Below are positions 1 to 10,796 of a stretch of DNA of 64,000 bases, piece after piece. Origin of the DNA: Ecdyonurus torrentis (Eukaryota; Arthropoda; Insecta; Ephemeroptera; Heptageniidae); the NCBI GenBank assembly GCA_949318235.1, contig OX439131.1, positions 19,653,725-19,717,724 on the forward strand, given 5' to 3'. Positions within the stretch are counted from its first letter, which is position 1; each line of letters opens with the position of its first letter. The translations under genes and the position numbers were made by a program. The notes under the pieces are model-generated. The model saw only the letters and a program-made list of their open reading frames with translations. It ran no database searches and was not told the origin of the DNA.

Positions 1-423
1 TATTCATCAACATGCTATTTATTTTTCTAATCACAAAATCATGAAACTTGCAAGAGTAATGTTAGATTATCCCATAATCCATTCCAAATGCATTAAAAAC
101 TTTGACTTGACCAACCAGAAAGTAAACCAGAACACCATAGTTGTTTTGGTTAGAGCAACCAGCTTTACATTTTCTATTGGAGCACACAATGTCATGATTC
201 ATAATTGGAAACTATTGCTTACTCTAAAATTTAAGGGCCCTTTCAAGGACATTTTTTGTCCTGCATGTTATTTTTAGTATCAATTTTGGAGATCCCATTT
301 TGTGTTGTTTGGCCTGATATGTCTTAAAACAATAGTCAAATTATTATTTAATATTATTCATATTATTTTACTGCATCACTGAATGTGTATATTAAAGTGT
401 TGACACGTTTCTTTATTTCTTAG

Positions 424-582
424 GTATTCAGTGGCTGTGGCAAACCAAGACTGGGGAAGCGTAGCAATACTGAACTTCACTTTGAAACTCTGCGCTTTGG
501 TAACAACAACAATAGAAACAGAGGATCTATGCATGCTGAACCTACACCACTGGAGAAACTTATTAATGACACTAGCTTTAAG
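424..582 (+). CDS. Glypican (GPC4/6 / Dally-like class), internal coding exon
   Basis: Internal exon of a glypican, a GPI-anchored heparan sulfate proteoglycan core protein that modulates Wnt, Hedgehog, BMP and FGF signalling at the cell surface. The acceptor is a clear pyrimidine tract ending TTAG and the donor is AAG|GTAAAG. The 53 codons (phase 0 at both ends) read VFSGCGKPRLGKRS at the start and PTPLEKLINDTSFK at the end. The first part matches the VFQGCG segment of vertebrate GPC4/6, and the end aligns without gaps to its LDRLVTDVKEK segment. The middle, including an NNNNRNR run, is variable as in the family. The basic RLGKR|S lies where vertebrate glypicans carry a convertase site, but it lacks a P4 arginine, so cleavage is only possible. 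Earlier exons, with the signal peptide and most of the cysteine-rich domain, are upstream of the window. Confidence 0.9.
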
Positions 583-2681
583 GTAAAGTTATTGGAATGG
601 TTAATGGGAGGTATATTTTAATTTATATCATCAATGGCTAATACCATAAGTTATACCAGGCTACTTCATACCCTATGTTAAATTGTGTCTCCGTTTTCAA
701 TCAGTTGTCTGTTCGCGTTCACCAGGAGGCTCTGGCTGACATCGCGAACACCCCACCCACCCACCCTCACACGATGCATTCGAACACTCATCCCTCCCTT
801 TTGTATATAACATTTTGCCTTTTTCTTATAAATATATTTTTTTCTTTTGCGCGATCTTTTTCAAGAGGAGGTGAAAACTATAATGCATTACTTGACTTCT
901 AATTGTCGTAGAATCATGAATGAAACGAGAAAATTAGTTATTTTTTTCCAAAACTATGTAATAAATGATAAAATTAAGGCTATCATGAATATTTAAGTAA
1001 GTTAATATTTCGATTGAACTTTTATTACTCTTGCGGTTTCATGCTGTGACTACCCTTTTCGGTCCTTTTCGGGAGGGAGCGAAAAATATCAATCCATTAC
1101 TTGACTTCTAATTGTCGTAGAATTACGAATGAAACGAGAACATAGGTTATTTTTTTACAAAACTATTTAATAAATGATAAAATTAAGGCTATCATGAATA
1201 TTTGAGAAAGTTAATATTTCGATTGAATTTTTATTAGTCTTGCGATTTCACGCTGTGCCTACCCTAAATACCCTTCCGGTTGCCTCGTCCCTCTCCTCCC
1301 CCGTTGGAGGGAGATTGTAAACTTTTCTTTCATACTGAAAAAGACCTTTCGAGAGTAAGAAAAAGGGACAATGTGTACAACTACTGCCATCCAGTGAACA
1401 GAAACACGATGAGAAAAAACGGCGACATTCCGTCCATATGGTCTAGAGTTATATATATTCTTTATTATATGGTTATACTTTGCTGTTTATAATTTTACAT
1501 GATAGCCTAAGAGTGTTAAAACCTTAATGACAGGACTTTATTATTATGAGGTGTGTACAATTTTAAAATTCATGTCTTGTAATATGAGACAATTAAATAC
1601 AAGTAGATTTAGCCATGTTTAGAGGTGGTTGTGTCCCTTTAAAACAACAATAATAATCAGATAATAATAGCCTAAATAGGTACCTAATAAATAAATAAAA
1701 AATAATAATAAGTTGGAAATCAAGGTATATTATTAAAAAAAAATTTAAAGGTATTATATAATAAACTTTTTTTTTTTCTTTTTTTTAAACAAAAACGTAA
1801 CTGCAGTGATCATGTCACCAATTGGCATGTTGATGGAAAAAAATTAGCTGAATTGATCAGATTCTTTTTGAGAAAAGTATAATAATAATTATGTAAATTT
1901 CAATAATATGCAGATTTTAGTAACAAAGTTTTATTTAATTCCGTTAAACCTAGTAAAAAATAAAACATTTAATACACCCCCTCCCCCTCCATAATCATAA
2001 TTTAAAGCAATCATATTTACTGAAACACTTTGGTTTCCAACGTCATGAAGTGGAGATATATAGTAGTAGAGGCGTGACTACCTCCAAACCTGCCTAAATT
2101 GATATTTTCATATTTTGTGGATAAATAAATTTCAAAACTTTACTTGCCATGAATGAGACAATGTCTTCAGTGGTCTAGACTCTATGTAACAAGGCATAGT
2201 AGAGTTAATATGAAACAAACAGCTTACATGCTGTCCATTAATTGCGGAAATGAACAGTGACACAATGTACCATTGTTATATAATTTCCATTTTTTCCCCT
2301 CTAACTTCAGTGCACTAATGTATTTGTGCATATATGTAAACAAAAATTCTATAAAACACAACACAGATTAATTTACCTTAACTGATTGATTTTCAATTCA
2401 ATGTGCTCTAAAACTCTCCTACTATTTTCTATTATGTATTTATTTTATTTATCTTAATTTTTTTAACATCTTATAAATCACCTGCAATGTATTTTTCCTT
2501 ATTTTTACATACAAGAAGCTTACAAGAGGATTTTGTATTGTATATAACTTTGAGCTGATGTATTTCGTCTTTCAGCATTAGTGGATATCATAATAGAATT
2601 AGTAATTTGTTCACTTCTCTTAAAAAAAATCCTACAGAAACTAAACAAAAGTTAATAACAAATTGTGTACTGTGTTTGCAG
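583..2681 (+). other. Glypican intron (2,099 bp)
   Basis: The intron is bounded by GTAAAG and TTTGCAG. It holds a two-copy tandem duplication of about 209 bp (near 860-1270), AT-rich spacer and short A/T runs. The small open frames inside it have no recognisable content. Confidence 0.85.
860..1270. repeat. Direct tandem duplication, ~209-bp period, two copies
   Basis: CTTGACTTCTAATTGTCG occurs near 891 and again near 1100. About 170 bp after each copy align well, including TAATAAATGATAAAATTAAG and TAATATTTCGATTGAA. The copies differ by scattered substitutions, so this is not a recent duplication. Unit edges are approximate, and the sequence after 1270 starts a poorly matching third unit. Confidence 0.8.
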
Positions 2682-2797
2682 GTTAAAGAAACTAAGAATT
2701 TCTGGAGTTCGCTGCCCCTACAAATGTGCAATAATGGTGAGATTGCAGCCACTCACAAACAAGACAATAGCTGCTGGAATGGACAAGCAAGAGCAAG
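2682..2797 (+). CDS. Glypican, FWSSLP exon
   Basis: Second glypican exon in the window: 38 codons plus 2 bases, between TTTGCAG and AG|GTACTG. It reads VKETKNFWSSLPLQMCNN and later DNSCWNGQARAR, and aligns with the [20 protein letters not shown]...DDCWNGKGKSRY segment of vertebrate GPC4. This is one of the most conserved parts of the GPC1/2/4/6 clade. Two cysteines (MCNN and SCWNG) belong to the invariant glypican set that forms intramolecular disulfides of the core domain. The exon joins the next through a split arginine codon (AG|G), which restores the frame to RYTKYV. Best read as a Dally-like type glypican rather than the GPC3/5/Dally type, because FWSSLP is typical of the former. Confidence 0.92.
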
Positions 2798-3289
2798 GTA
2801 CTGTCCCATTTTACCCCAGTCATGAGGACTTGCTATTGAGTTGTTTGTGTAATATTGCCCCCTCCCTAAAGCGTAGGACAGCGGTCAATTTCTTATTGCT
2901 TTTAGCGTGATGTTAAATTAGGGGACCTTTAGCTTTCCCAGCGTCACCCAGCGCGCTAAACCAATAAGCTCCATTGTTGCAATGTGCAAGTAAACATGAT
3001 TTTTCCATATGAAATGTATTGAGAATATTTCAAATTATTTTGAAACGTTCGTTAATTGCAAGTATTCCGTTTCCAATCTCTGTCCTAGAAAGTTTTTCAC
3101 TCATGAATTATAAGCGCTACATATGTAATATATTATTTGGTTCCATGGTGATACAGACAATGAGTCATATCACCTAACACAAAAGAAACAAATAAAATAA
3201 AACTATAATATTATAATGTATTGACTTACATACTTGTTAGAGAAATGATCATTTATTTAGCATTTACTTATTGAGTAATATGAGGTATT

Positions 3290-3525
3290 TTAAAGCATGT
3301 CAATGTTGTTGCAAGCAATATGTGTATCTTGTATTTTGTCAGGCAAAGCAAAATGTGTAACTCGTATTTTGTCATGCAAAGCAATATGTGTAGGTCGAGC
3401 ACCATCTCCATTACGTTCGGGAACAACTTACACATTTTGCTTAGCTTGACAAAAAACGAGATACACATTTTGCTTCGCCTGACAAAATACGAGATACACA
3501 TATTGCTCGCAACAACATCAATGTA
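3290..3525. mobile_element. MITE-like inverted repeat with internal CGAGATACACATTTTGCTT motif
   Basis: The left end reads CAATGTTGTTGCAAGCAATATG and the right end reads its imperfect reverse complement, CATATTGCTCGCAACAACAT. The motif ATACACATTTTGCTT and its complement recur several times in both orientations inside. A related copy at 11065-11280 shares the core GTAACTCGGAGCGCCATCT / CGAGATACACAT. No transposase is present, so this is a non-autonomous element of unknown class. Confidence 0.75.
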
Positions 3526-3694
3526 TCAAGTGGGTATTTTTAATCTTACTTTTCAAAAATATGCACAAGATTGACGTTGCTCTATATCCTCTGGAAGTGC
3601 GCATTATTAACCTTAAATAATCTCATTAAAAAAAATTCTATTGTAATACCAACTGCAATTAGTGTTAAAATGATATTTTATTTAGTCTGATATA

Positions 3695-3865
3695 TTAAGA
3701 TAGAAATAGAAGGAGAGAAATTAGAGCACTTTGTATTGAAAGTTAATGCACAGCAAAATTATCTAATTTTGATGGGATAGGAATTAAAATTAGAGAATTT
3801 TGCTTTGCATTCACTTTCAATACACGGTACTCTAATTTCCCTCGTTCTATTTCTATCCTATTGTT
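3695..3865. mobile_element. Foldback MITE, family A, diverged copy
   Basis: The arms GATAGAAATAGAAGGAGAGA and its complement near 3840-3862 enclose TTAGAGCACTTTGTATTGAAA and its inverted partner. The same AGAGCAC..TTGAATTGAAA core occurs at 7320-7553 and, as one arm only, at 10460-10540. The arms are mismatched, so this copy is older than the one at 7320. Confidence 0.7.
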
Positions 3866-3923
3866 TTAGTATCATTAACCGCGATGGTTTTTTCATATAT
3901 TTATATTATGTCTGATATATTAA

Positions 3924-4035
3924 GGAATATAAACCATCGTGGTAAGGTATGATAAAATTGAAAGAAAAGTGTAGGAGAACCCCTCAAGGCCTTTACCATA
4001 GTGAAGAGAGCCCCATAGTTTGGTGAAAATCTTGC
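3924..4035. repeat. Dispersed repeat B, copy 1
   Basis: AAACCATCGTGGTAAGGTAT followed by TTGAAAGAAAAG and GTAGGAGAA matches the start of the unit at about 7813-7930. The following stretch, 3992-4031, is present in the second copy in the opposite orientation. Confidence 0.7.
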
Positions 4036-4127
4036 TAGTACAGTTCTATATGTTAGTTTTTTTTTTGTTTTTTTTAGTCTTGTATTATTTGTTTACTTGG
4101 TGATCATAATTATTTTGTGTTTTTTAG

Positions 4128-4315
4128 GTACACAAAGTACGTGGTGCAAAGTTCTGCTATTTCAGAACAGGCTTCTAACCCAGAGGTGCATGTGGACTCT
4201 AGAACTAACAGCGTGCTCAGTGAACAAGTGTATGCTTTGAAAGTTTTGACCTCCAACCTACGTAATGCTTACAATGGCAAGGATGTTGAATGGGAAGAGT
4301 TGCCAGATGATGATG
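4128..4315 (+). CDS. Glypican, NPEV / NAYNG exon
   Basis: Third glypican exon, 188 bases, starting with the last base of a split Arg codon and ending GATGATGATG|GTAAGT. It reads YTKYVVQSSAISEQASNPEV then SEQVYALKVLTSNLRNAYNG then KDVEWEELPDDD. This matches the [36 protein letters not shown] segment of vertebrate GPC4 over most of its length. The segment closes the globular core before the unstructured stalk. The acidic end EELPDDD runs into the Ser-Gly region of the next exon; acidic residues beside Ser-Gly favour heparan sulfate over chondroitin sulfate addition. The donor is canonical. If it is not used, the frame runs on for 131 more bases to a stop at 4444-4446, which would give a form without the GPI signal; I have no evidence that this is used. 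Confidence 0.93.
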
Positions 4316-4894
4316 GTAAGTCAATCTATATTACATTTAATATTGTACAGGAAATAAGAAAACAATTTTTGTGTAATTATATATTATTAGGCAAATGTCT
4401 GTGTTACACTCATGGGCTGTTCACAATGACAAGTAAATTCACATAACTCTTACGTGAAGATATGACAATCAATGCTATATTTGGATTCTTACGTGGAAGT
4501 TACATAAAATTCTGCATCATTCTAAACAGCCCATTACAATTAACCCACTCATAGTTATACCCCCATATCTTTAACTTTACCACTGGCCAATTTCTGGTTA
4601 TCTACGGTACTAAGGTACGGCTGGTTAGGTATGTTGAATAAACACAGCTATGGTGTTTTAGAATAGTAAACAGTATTTTGGCAATATTGTCTGAAAACAA
4701 GTAGGAGTGAGAGAAAGGTTAGAATAGGACATTTTCGTGGCTAGAATTTTTGCTAATTTACATTTCAGGGTCTGTTTCTTTGTAGTGGATGTTGCAGTCT
4801 TTTCTTAAAAAGTTCATTGTCAGATTAGGTTTGTCTTCAGTTAAAGTCGATAAATGGAGTGAGTTGTTAAAGCCATGATGTTTTTTTGTTACAG
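4316..4894 (+). other. Glypican intron (579 bp)
   Basis: The shortest of the glypican introns here, GTAAGT to GTTACAG. I see no repeat or conserved element in it beyond T-rich stretches. Confidence 0.85.
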
Positions 4895-5274
4895 AGGACT
4901 CGGGGTTAGAAGCAAGTGGGAGTGGGTCAGGAGACTTTGCAACACCATCCTCAGGAGAAGGTCGAGATTCTGGCCACCATGACCCTGGTCCTGTGGACTT
5001 GGAGTCAGGTGAAGGTAGTGGGGACTTTCATCGCTACCCTGAACCTCCCCCAGTGTTTAGACAACCTGGTCACACAGTACCACAACCTCCGTCCCCAGTT
5101 CCACCAAGACAACATCGCCCTCCTTCACCTCAGCCCCCAATCTCACCCTCGGGACCAACATCTTCTGCCACTCCCACAATTCAGTCTGGCAAGCTGGTGA
5201 CAACACGAGCAGTTGTCACTTACCTTGTACCCATTGTGGTTGCCTGGTTTGGAGAAATGTTCTCCAAGTGGTGA
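4895..5274 (+). CDS. Glypican terminal coding exon: GAG attachment region and GPI signal
   Basis: Last coding exon, from TTACAG|AG, completing a GAG codon, to a TGA at 5272-5274. It begins EDSGLEASGSGSGDF, then SSGEG, then LESGEGSGDF. These Ser-Gly repeats flanked by Asp/Glu are the expected heparan sulfate attachment sites; about eight Ser-Gly pairs lie in the first 50 residues. A Pro-rich linker of about 55 residues follows (PEPPPVF, SPVPPRQ, PPSPQPPISPS), longer than in vertebrate GPC4. The C-terminus has a small-residue site (IQSGK, candidate omega site), a short spacer and the hydrophobic tail AVVTYLVPIVVAWFG, ending EMFSKW. This is the layout of a GPI-anchor signal, so the product should sit on the outer face of the plasma membrane. 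Confidence 0.92.
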
Positions 5275-5390
5275 ATTAACTAACTCGGCTGTGACTTAAA
5301 TTTAACATCTGCCTACGAGGAATGCAATAATAATACAAGTGGTTTGTAGTTTAACACTTTTGACAGGTGAAAAAAGACACTTATACATAA

Positions 5391-5396
5391 AATAAA
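5391..5396 (+). terminator. First candidate poly(A) signal AATAAA after the glypican stop
   Basis: AATAAA lies 117 bases after the stop codon and is followed within 30 bases by a T-rich stretch. Later AATAAA sites near 8305 and 10007 could serve longer 3' UTR forms. Confidence 0.35.
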
Positions 5397-7319
5397 ATTG
5401 TTAAACTTACTTTTTTTTTTTTTTTTTTTGTTGCATTTACAGCTTCGTATGCACTGATTTTTACTCTTTAAAACAAAATAGGTCTGGCTAGGTAGCTTAA
5501 ATAATTATAATGATAATAATAATTAGAAATGGTGCAACAAAGATCCTTACTATACATTATATAAAGAGAAAAGATGTACCACACTTTTACTCTTTAACAA
5601 AATGGAGGAAAAATATTCCTAGATACCAGTGGTTCATATTATAATATTATAGTACTCTCTAGAATATGTACAGACCTACTATAGTATGTATACAATCACC
5701 ACAGTAACAAAAACAGTGGCCATATTTTGAAGGCACTTTTAATAAAACTACAATATAACAATACGTATACAAAATGCAGGGACTGTCATTTTTATCATTG
5801 TGTAATTTTATGTGTGTTTGATCGTCCAGATATTTATCTTAGGAAAAATACAATATTTGTGGCTCATGAATTTATAATGAGAAACTTCCTTTGCTGTCTA
5901 ATAATAACATCATTGTGGGCTACTTGAGTGCCATTTTTTTTTTCTTCTATTAAATGTTATAAAAAATTATTTAAAAGGAGGCCAAAATTGTGACTTTTTT
6001 TTTTTAAAAAAAAATTGGTTTTATACATAATTTTTTATATTCAATTAATTTTTGTATTAAATTATTTATTATTTGTGTAAATTATTTTGTATAGAATTAC
6101 AATGTTTTAAATTGTACTTGATTTGTTTTGATATATTTATATATTATGATACCTTTTTTCTTTAAAGTTATTTACAAAGTTACTATATTTTCAAGAAATT
6201 TGTCATGTCATGACTCATCAAAATGGACAGTAATATTTTTTATTTTTGACGTTTAAAGAGATGTTTCAGCCTTGTTATTGGCCGAGAGTGTGAAATATTG
6301 GACTTAGCAGCAAAAATTTGTTAATGTAGTAATTTTGATTGGTATATTTTAAATTCAAAATTGCATTTATATAAATCTCTGGTTATAATGTACGAATGCA
6401 GTGTTTATGCATGTATTTGATGGTATTATGACACATGTTTTTTTAATAGCTAGTCTTTGTGTAGGTACATACATTGAATGTTTTTAATTAATATTTCAAA
6501 GTGTTGTATCACAGAATTCGAAATAATATCTAATTGACTGATTACATGTAAGAAAAGACACAAGAAAAAAAAAATTGTCTCATGAAAAGAAAAAAGAAAT
6601 CTTATTATATTACAAAGATTTTGAACTTTTTTTTTTTTCTAAAGAAAAGAAAAATACTATAAAAAAATTTATGGCGAAACTATAAGAATTTAAATTTGTA
6701 AATATAAATTTTATACTTAATTGTCAATTTTAGAGGGTATTTGTAAGTATAGAAAATAATAATTAAATATTATAACATGAGTCCGGTTCACACAGAACAA
6801 TATTTTGATTGTGCAATAATTGTGCATTCAACATTGATTAAAAAACATTTAATGTTCATGGAATCCAATTTCTTGCACAGTAAAAATAAGGCTATGTTTG
6901 AACAGGACAAGAATGCAATAAATTAAATTGAAATAAAATACATATTATCCTATTTAAAATGTCATATTATGAATGTTTTTTACTGCTATTATAGTACACC
7001 ATTATTGTCATTTAGAAGGAATTTAAAAAAATACAATTTTCTGGACCATATTACCTATACTTCACATTTCCGAAGAACAACAAGAATATGTTCTTATCCC
7101 GTTTTTTACTTTAACTTATAACTTATTGTTAGATGTATTTCAAATCAATACATAATTATACTTACACTTTTGAAGCACTTCTTGTTGTGTCATAACATAA
7201 CATACTTATTAAACCCTCTTTTTTTTCATACTTAAAACTCTTGGTGTAATAAAATAATATGTCTTTTCTTACTTATTAAAACTTTATGCGTATTAGGAAA
7301 AAACCATCGCGGTTAGTAT

Positions 7320-7553
7320 TAATAAGTTTAAAAAAATAATTAGAAAATAGTTGGTAGAGATTAGAGCACGTTGAATTGAAAATTAATAAAACGCGAAAAT
7401 TCTCTAATTTAAATAGTAAATTGTAAATTGGGACAAGTCCAATTTGTCCCAATTTACTATTTAAATTAGAGAATTTTCGCGTTTTATTAATTTTCAATTC
7501 AACGTGCTCTAATCTCTACCAACTATTTTCTAATTATTTTTTTAAACTTATTA
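7320..7553. mobile_element. Near-perfect 234-bp palindrome, family A foldback MITE
   Basis: The left arm starts TAATAAGTTTAAAAAAATAA and the right arm ends with its exact complement. Pairing continues through GATTAGAGCACGTTGAATTG to the centre near 7437. The only visible break is a 7-bp GTAAATT duplication in the left arm by the loop (GTCC). Such intact pairing suggests a recent insertion or arm gene conversion. The minus-strand open frame inside (7276-7497) is just the palindrome read through. Confidence 0.85.
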
Positions 7554-7812
7554 TTAAAACTTTAAAAAACAAAAATATTATAACAAATTTAATCCATTAT
7601 TGTGCAGTAGAAAAGGAGCATACAATTTGTTCAAAACTTTCCACTAATATTCCAAATGAAGTTACAAAATTGTTACACAATATTCTTGTACTGACATAAT
7701 TCTTAATGTATGATGACTTTTGGAATACCATGTACGTATGTTGATCATTTAGCAGATGGCTTGTAATAAAGATTTTAATGTTATTTGTAGTAACATTGGA
7801 GGTATTAAGGAA

Positions 7813-7932
7813 ATTAAACCATCATGGTTAGGTATGAAAAATTTGAAAGAAAAGGGTAGGAGAAAAACCAGCAAGGGCCTTAATAGTGCAGATTTTCACT
7901 AAATTATGGGACTCTCTTCATTATGGTAAGGT
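7813..7932. repeat. Dispersed repeat B, copy 2, with inverted inner segment
   Basis: AAACCATCATGGTTAGGTAT and TTGAAAGAAAAGGGTAGGAG match copy 1 at 3924. The inner segment 7891-7929 matches 3992-4031 only as its reverse complement. Confidence 0.7.
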
Positions 7933-8672
7933 TCTTACTAGTTCTCACATTGTCTTTTTTTTTTTTTTTTTTTTCTTCTTCTTCTTCTTCTTCTTTCAAA
8001 TTGATTATTTAGTACTGCAGTGGGCTATGCTAATGAGATTTAGTCTAATGGTGTCTAGAAGTACCTTAGAATCTCCTGTAAAACGGAAAAGGAAGCACTT
8101 GAATATTAAATCAAGTGATTTTAGAAGTGGAAGGTGGCTTGGGCCTAGCTTGCTGCTGGCACGAAGTTTCCTCACATTTCCTTTCCAGTTTTCAGTCATT
8201 TACATAAGATTCCTTTATCTTATTACTAGCATGGTAAAACTGCGGTTAAACCATGTAATTTGGTTTCTATAATTTGCTCTCCTAATGCTATAACTAGAAG
8301 TGCTAATAAAGAATGGGAAAGCCATAAAAGCTTATCCTAGATTATGTAAGCTGCTTGGTGAAAGGCTTGATTACACAGCAAACATAAATATGTAGTTAAT
8401 TGTAAAGCAACAATATTTCAAAATCAAAATAAATACCTCCACCCATGTTATTGAGGATTATGTCAATAAATGTACTATGGATTAAACTATTGCTTAGACT
8501 TATGACAGTTGGAACTAACCTCTTATAAAAATGTCACTGAAAGTCTTTGTTAGCCAAGTCAAGTTTATCAGCTTCTGTAGCACAGGCTCCTACCTTATTT
8601 TCTTGTTTTCACTTACCCCAAGAAAATATATTTTTATTACCAAGGGTAGCTAATAACATCATTGTGTATGTA

Positions 8673-9098
8673 CAGCTCAAGACAAAAGTTACAGAACAAT
8701 TTGTATAGGCAACCTGCAACAACACTGCTATCTTTATGAGCAAGCGCAGCAGTTGCTGCTGCCTAGTGGGGGTCGACTTCCGTAAGAGGGCGTTACACGT
8801 TTGTGAATCAAAAGAAACGTTAGTTTCAGTGATGCGGTACGGTGGCAGCATAAGAGGGCGTTACACATTTGTGAATAAAAAACACACGTTAGTTTCACAG
8901 TGATGTGGTACGTTGGCAGCACGGTCGATTGAGTTGATGTGACGTCATTTTGTAGATCAAACAGTCGCATCAACCATGCTGCCACTGTACCACATCACTA
9001 ACAGTTTTTTTGATTTACAAACGTGTAAGGCCCTCTTGCGGAAGTCGACCCCCACTGCTGCTGCCCTGTTTGGGAACTTTTGTCCTACACTTGAACTG
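8673..9098. mobile_element. Tc1/mariner-type MITE with TA target duplication
   Basis: The element begins TA|CAGCTCAAGACAAAAGTT and ends with the inverse AACTTTTGTCCTACACTTGAACTG|TA. The TA duplication and CAG..CTG termini are typical of Tc1/mariner elements. The subterminal TGGGGGTCGACTTCCG also recurs inverted near 9046. An internal unit beginning AAGAGGGCGTTACAC is tandemly duplicated with a 69-bp period (8783 and 8852). No transposase frame is present, so the element would depend on one in trans. Confidence 0.8.
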
Positions 9099-10163
9099 TA
9101 TCTGCTATCTGCTGTAATATATATAGACCAGTGGCTGCAAGAGATACACAAGTGATTCAAATAATATATGTCATAACCTGTTTTAAAACAAAATAGGTAA
9201 ATATATATCGGAGAGATGTTTTGGAAGAAGACTATGCAATGGAAAGCTGATGATTTCGAGTACTTACTAACTTTACTAATTTTGTGGTACGAGTTATATT
9301 TGAAACAAAAGATAATAAATGAACCAATCGCTGGTGTCATAGACAAATCTCCTTGCTTGGAATATCAATAATTGTATGCTCATATAACTGACTTTGATGT
9401 TTAATGTTTATGATATTTTGTACAAATAAGTGTTCTGAAGGCCAGCAAAAGGTTGTTTCTCACAAGGGCCTCCATTTGTCTTCTTAGTGTCTTCTGCCTG
9501 AGAGAGAGAAAGCCAGAGAGAAAAAGTTGGATGATTGATGAAGCAGCTGTACATGAATATGTTGTGATTGTGAGATATTAAATATTAATTATATAATTAT
9601 CATACATTTTGTAAATTTTAAATAGTCACAATTTGTAAATAAAAGGGAGTAAAAAAAAATTCCTCCCATTTTTTTTTTATTTTAAATAATTATATTTATT
9701 TGTTTGTGATTTGTAAGACTAATTTAAACAAGAGAAAAATGTACTCTGTGAGATAATGATGTGAATGTTTCACATTTATGGAAATGAAAATATTATTGTG
9801 ACATTGAATATAGGTTTAATTATTTTTTAAATGAAATAGCAGCTTTCTTACTTTTTTTTTAATTAAAACTTAAAATGCAATTAATTTTAAACTGCATGGA
9901 AAACAACAGTAATCCTTCATAATTGTTACACTTTTTTTTAAACTTATTTATTAATATTTTTTTGAAATATTGTAAAATGTATAAATGCCTACATTTTTAA
10001 TCTGGTAATAAATGATAATAATATTAAAGAGTTTTTTTTTTTTGTCTTATAGCACACTCTTATGATGCAAATGGAAAAAACAAACAAAAACATTATATTT
10101 TGTTAAATTGTAATAAAAGGAAAAAAAGTGCAGAGGTAGTGGTTATATGCAATGCATACTGGT

Positions 10164-10187
10164 CCCCCCCCCCCCCCCCCCCCCCCC
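10164..10187. repeat. Poly-C tract, 24 bases
   Basis: An uninterrupted C run in a strongly AT-rich setting. Other C runs are at 17951-17970 (20 bases) and 20089-20100 (12 bases). Confidence 0.95.
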
Positions 10188-10459
10188 AATATATCTATAT
10201 GAATATGAATGCAGCTTTCATGTCTCCAAAAGGTATATTAAGGTATAATATAATGTAGGCGTATATATATGGGGAAATTTAAATGCAAGTTGTTGTTGTT
10301 GTTGTTTTGTTTTTGTCAGAAATTGGATTTACTAATTTACAAATTATAAAAAATAAATACTAACTTGTGGGGTAGACATTGACACATTTCATTGAAATAA
10401 TAACATTTATAAGACATATTTATATGATGTTAAACAAAACAAAATTATAAAAGAAAATT

Positions 10460-10540
10460 GCAGAAGAGAGATTTGAGCACATTGAATTGAAAATTTATAA
10501 AACTCGAAGATTCTCTAGCTTATATAGCTTGGGACTTGAA
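10460..10540. mobile_element. Family A MITE, single remaining arm
   Basis: GAGATTTGAGCACATTGAAT continuing with TGAAAATTTATAAAACTCGA and TTCTCTAGCTT matches one arm of the palindrome at 7320. No matching inverted arm follows, so this looks like a truncated copy. Confidence 0.6.
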
Positions 10541-10796
10541 ATCAAAAGTTCTAGCATGGACCAGTGCTAGATATATTTTTATTAGAATAGACATTAAAAG
10601 AATAGAGATACAGTGTCAATAAAATACAATATTTACCTAGTATCTCACGTTCTCACACTGCATCAAAAGCACAACATTAAAAAACAGCATCAGAAGTATA
10701 CTCATGGTCGTAGACTGGTTTTGTTCTTAACTAGGATTCGTCAGTAAGGCTCAGCATTTACATGTAAGACAGTTACAAAATATTCAATAGAGATAT

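Larger units (their letters stand above)
2798..4127 (+). other. Glypican intron (1,330 bp) carrying two or three foldback elements
   Basis: The intron runs from GTACTG to TTTTTTAG. It contains an inverted-repeat element near 3290-3525, a family-A foldback near 3695-3865 and a repeat unit near 3924-4035, each also found elsewhere in the window. A large part of the intron is therefore transposon-derived. Confidence 0.85.
5275..10030 (+). other. Probable long glypican 3' UTR and downstream DNA
   Basis: No coding exon is seen after the glypican stop. Candidate AATAAA poly(A) signals include 5391-5396, 8305-8310 and 10007-10012; which is used cannot be told from sequence. The stretch is free of the (AT)n and (GA)n tracts that litter the rest of the window, which fits transcribed UTR for at least part of it. 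It also holds two transposon-derived elements (7320-7553 and 8673-9098), so the UTR may be shorter. Confidence 0.4.

Noticed and set aside
7276..7497. 73-codon minus frame
   Set aside because: Lies inside the 234-bp palindrome.
7886..8272. 128-codon frame with a poly-Phe run
   Set aside because: It crosses a long T run and (TTC)n; the rest shows no protein-like pattern and overlaps an equally open minus frame. Probably UTR.
8957..9346. 129-codon minus-strand frame
   Set aside because: Its C-terminal part is the inverted repeat of the Tc1-type MITE, and the rest is AT-rich with no recognisable domain.
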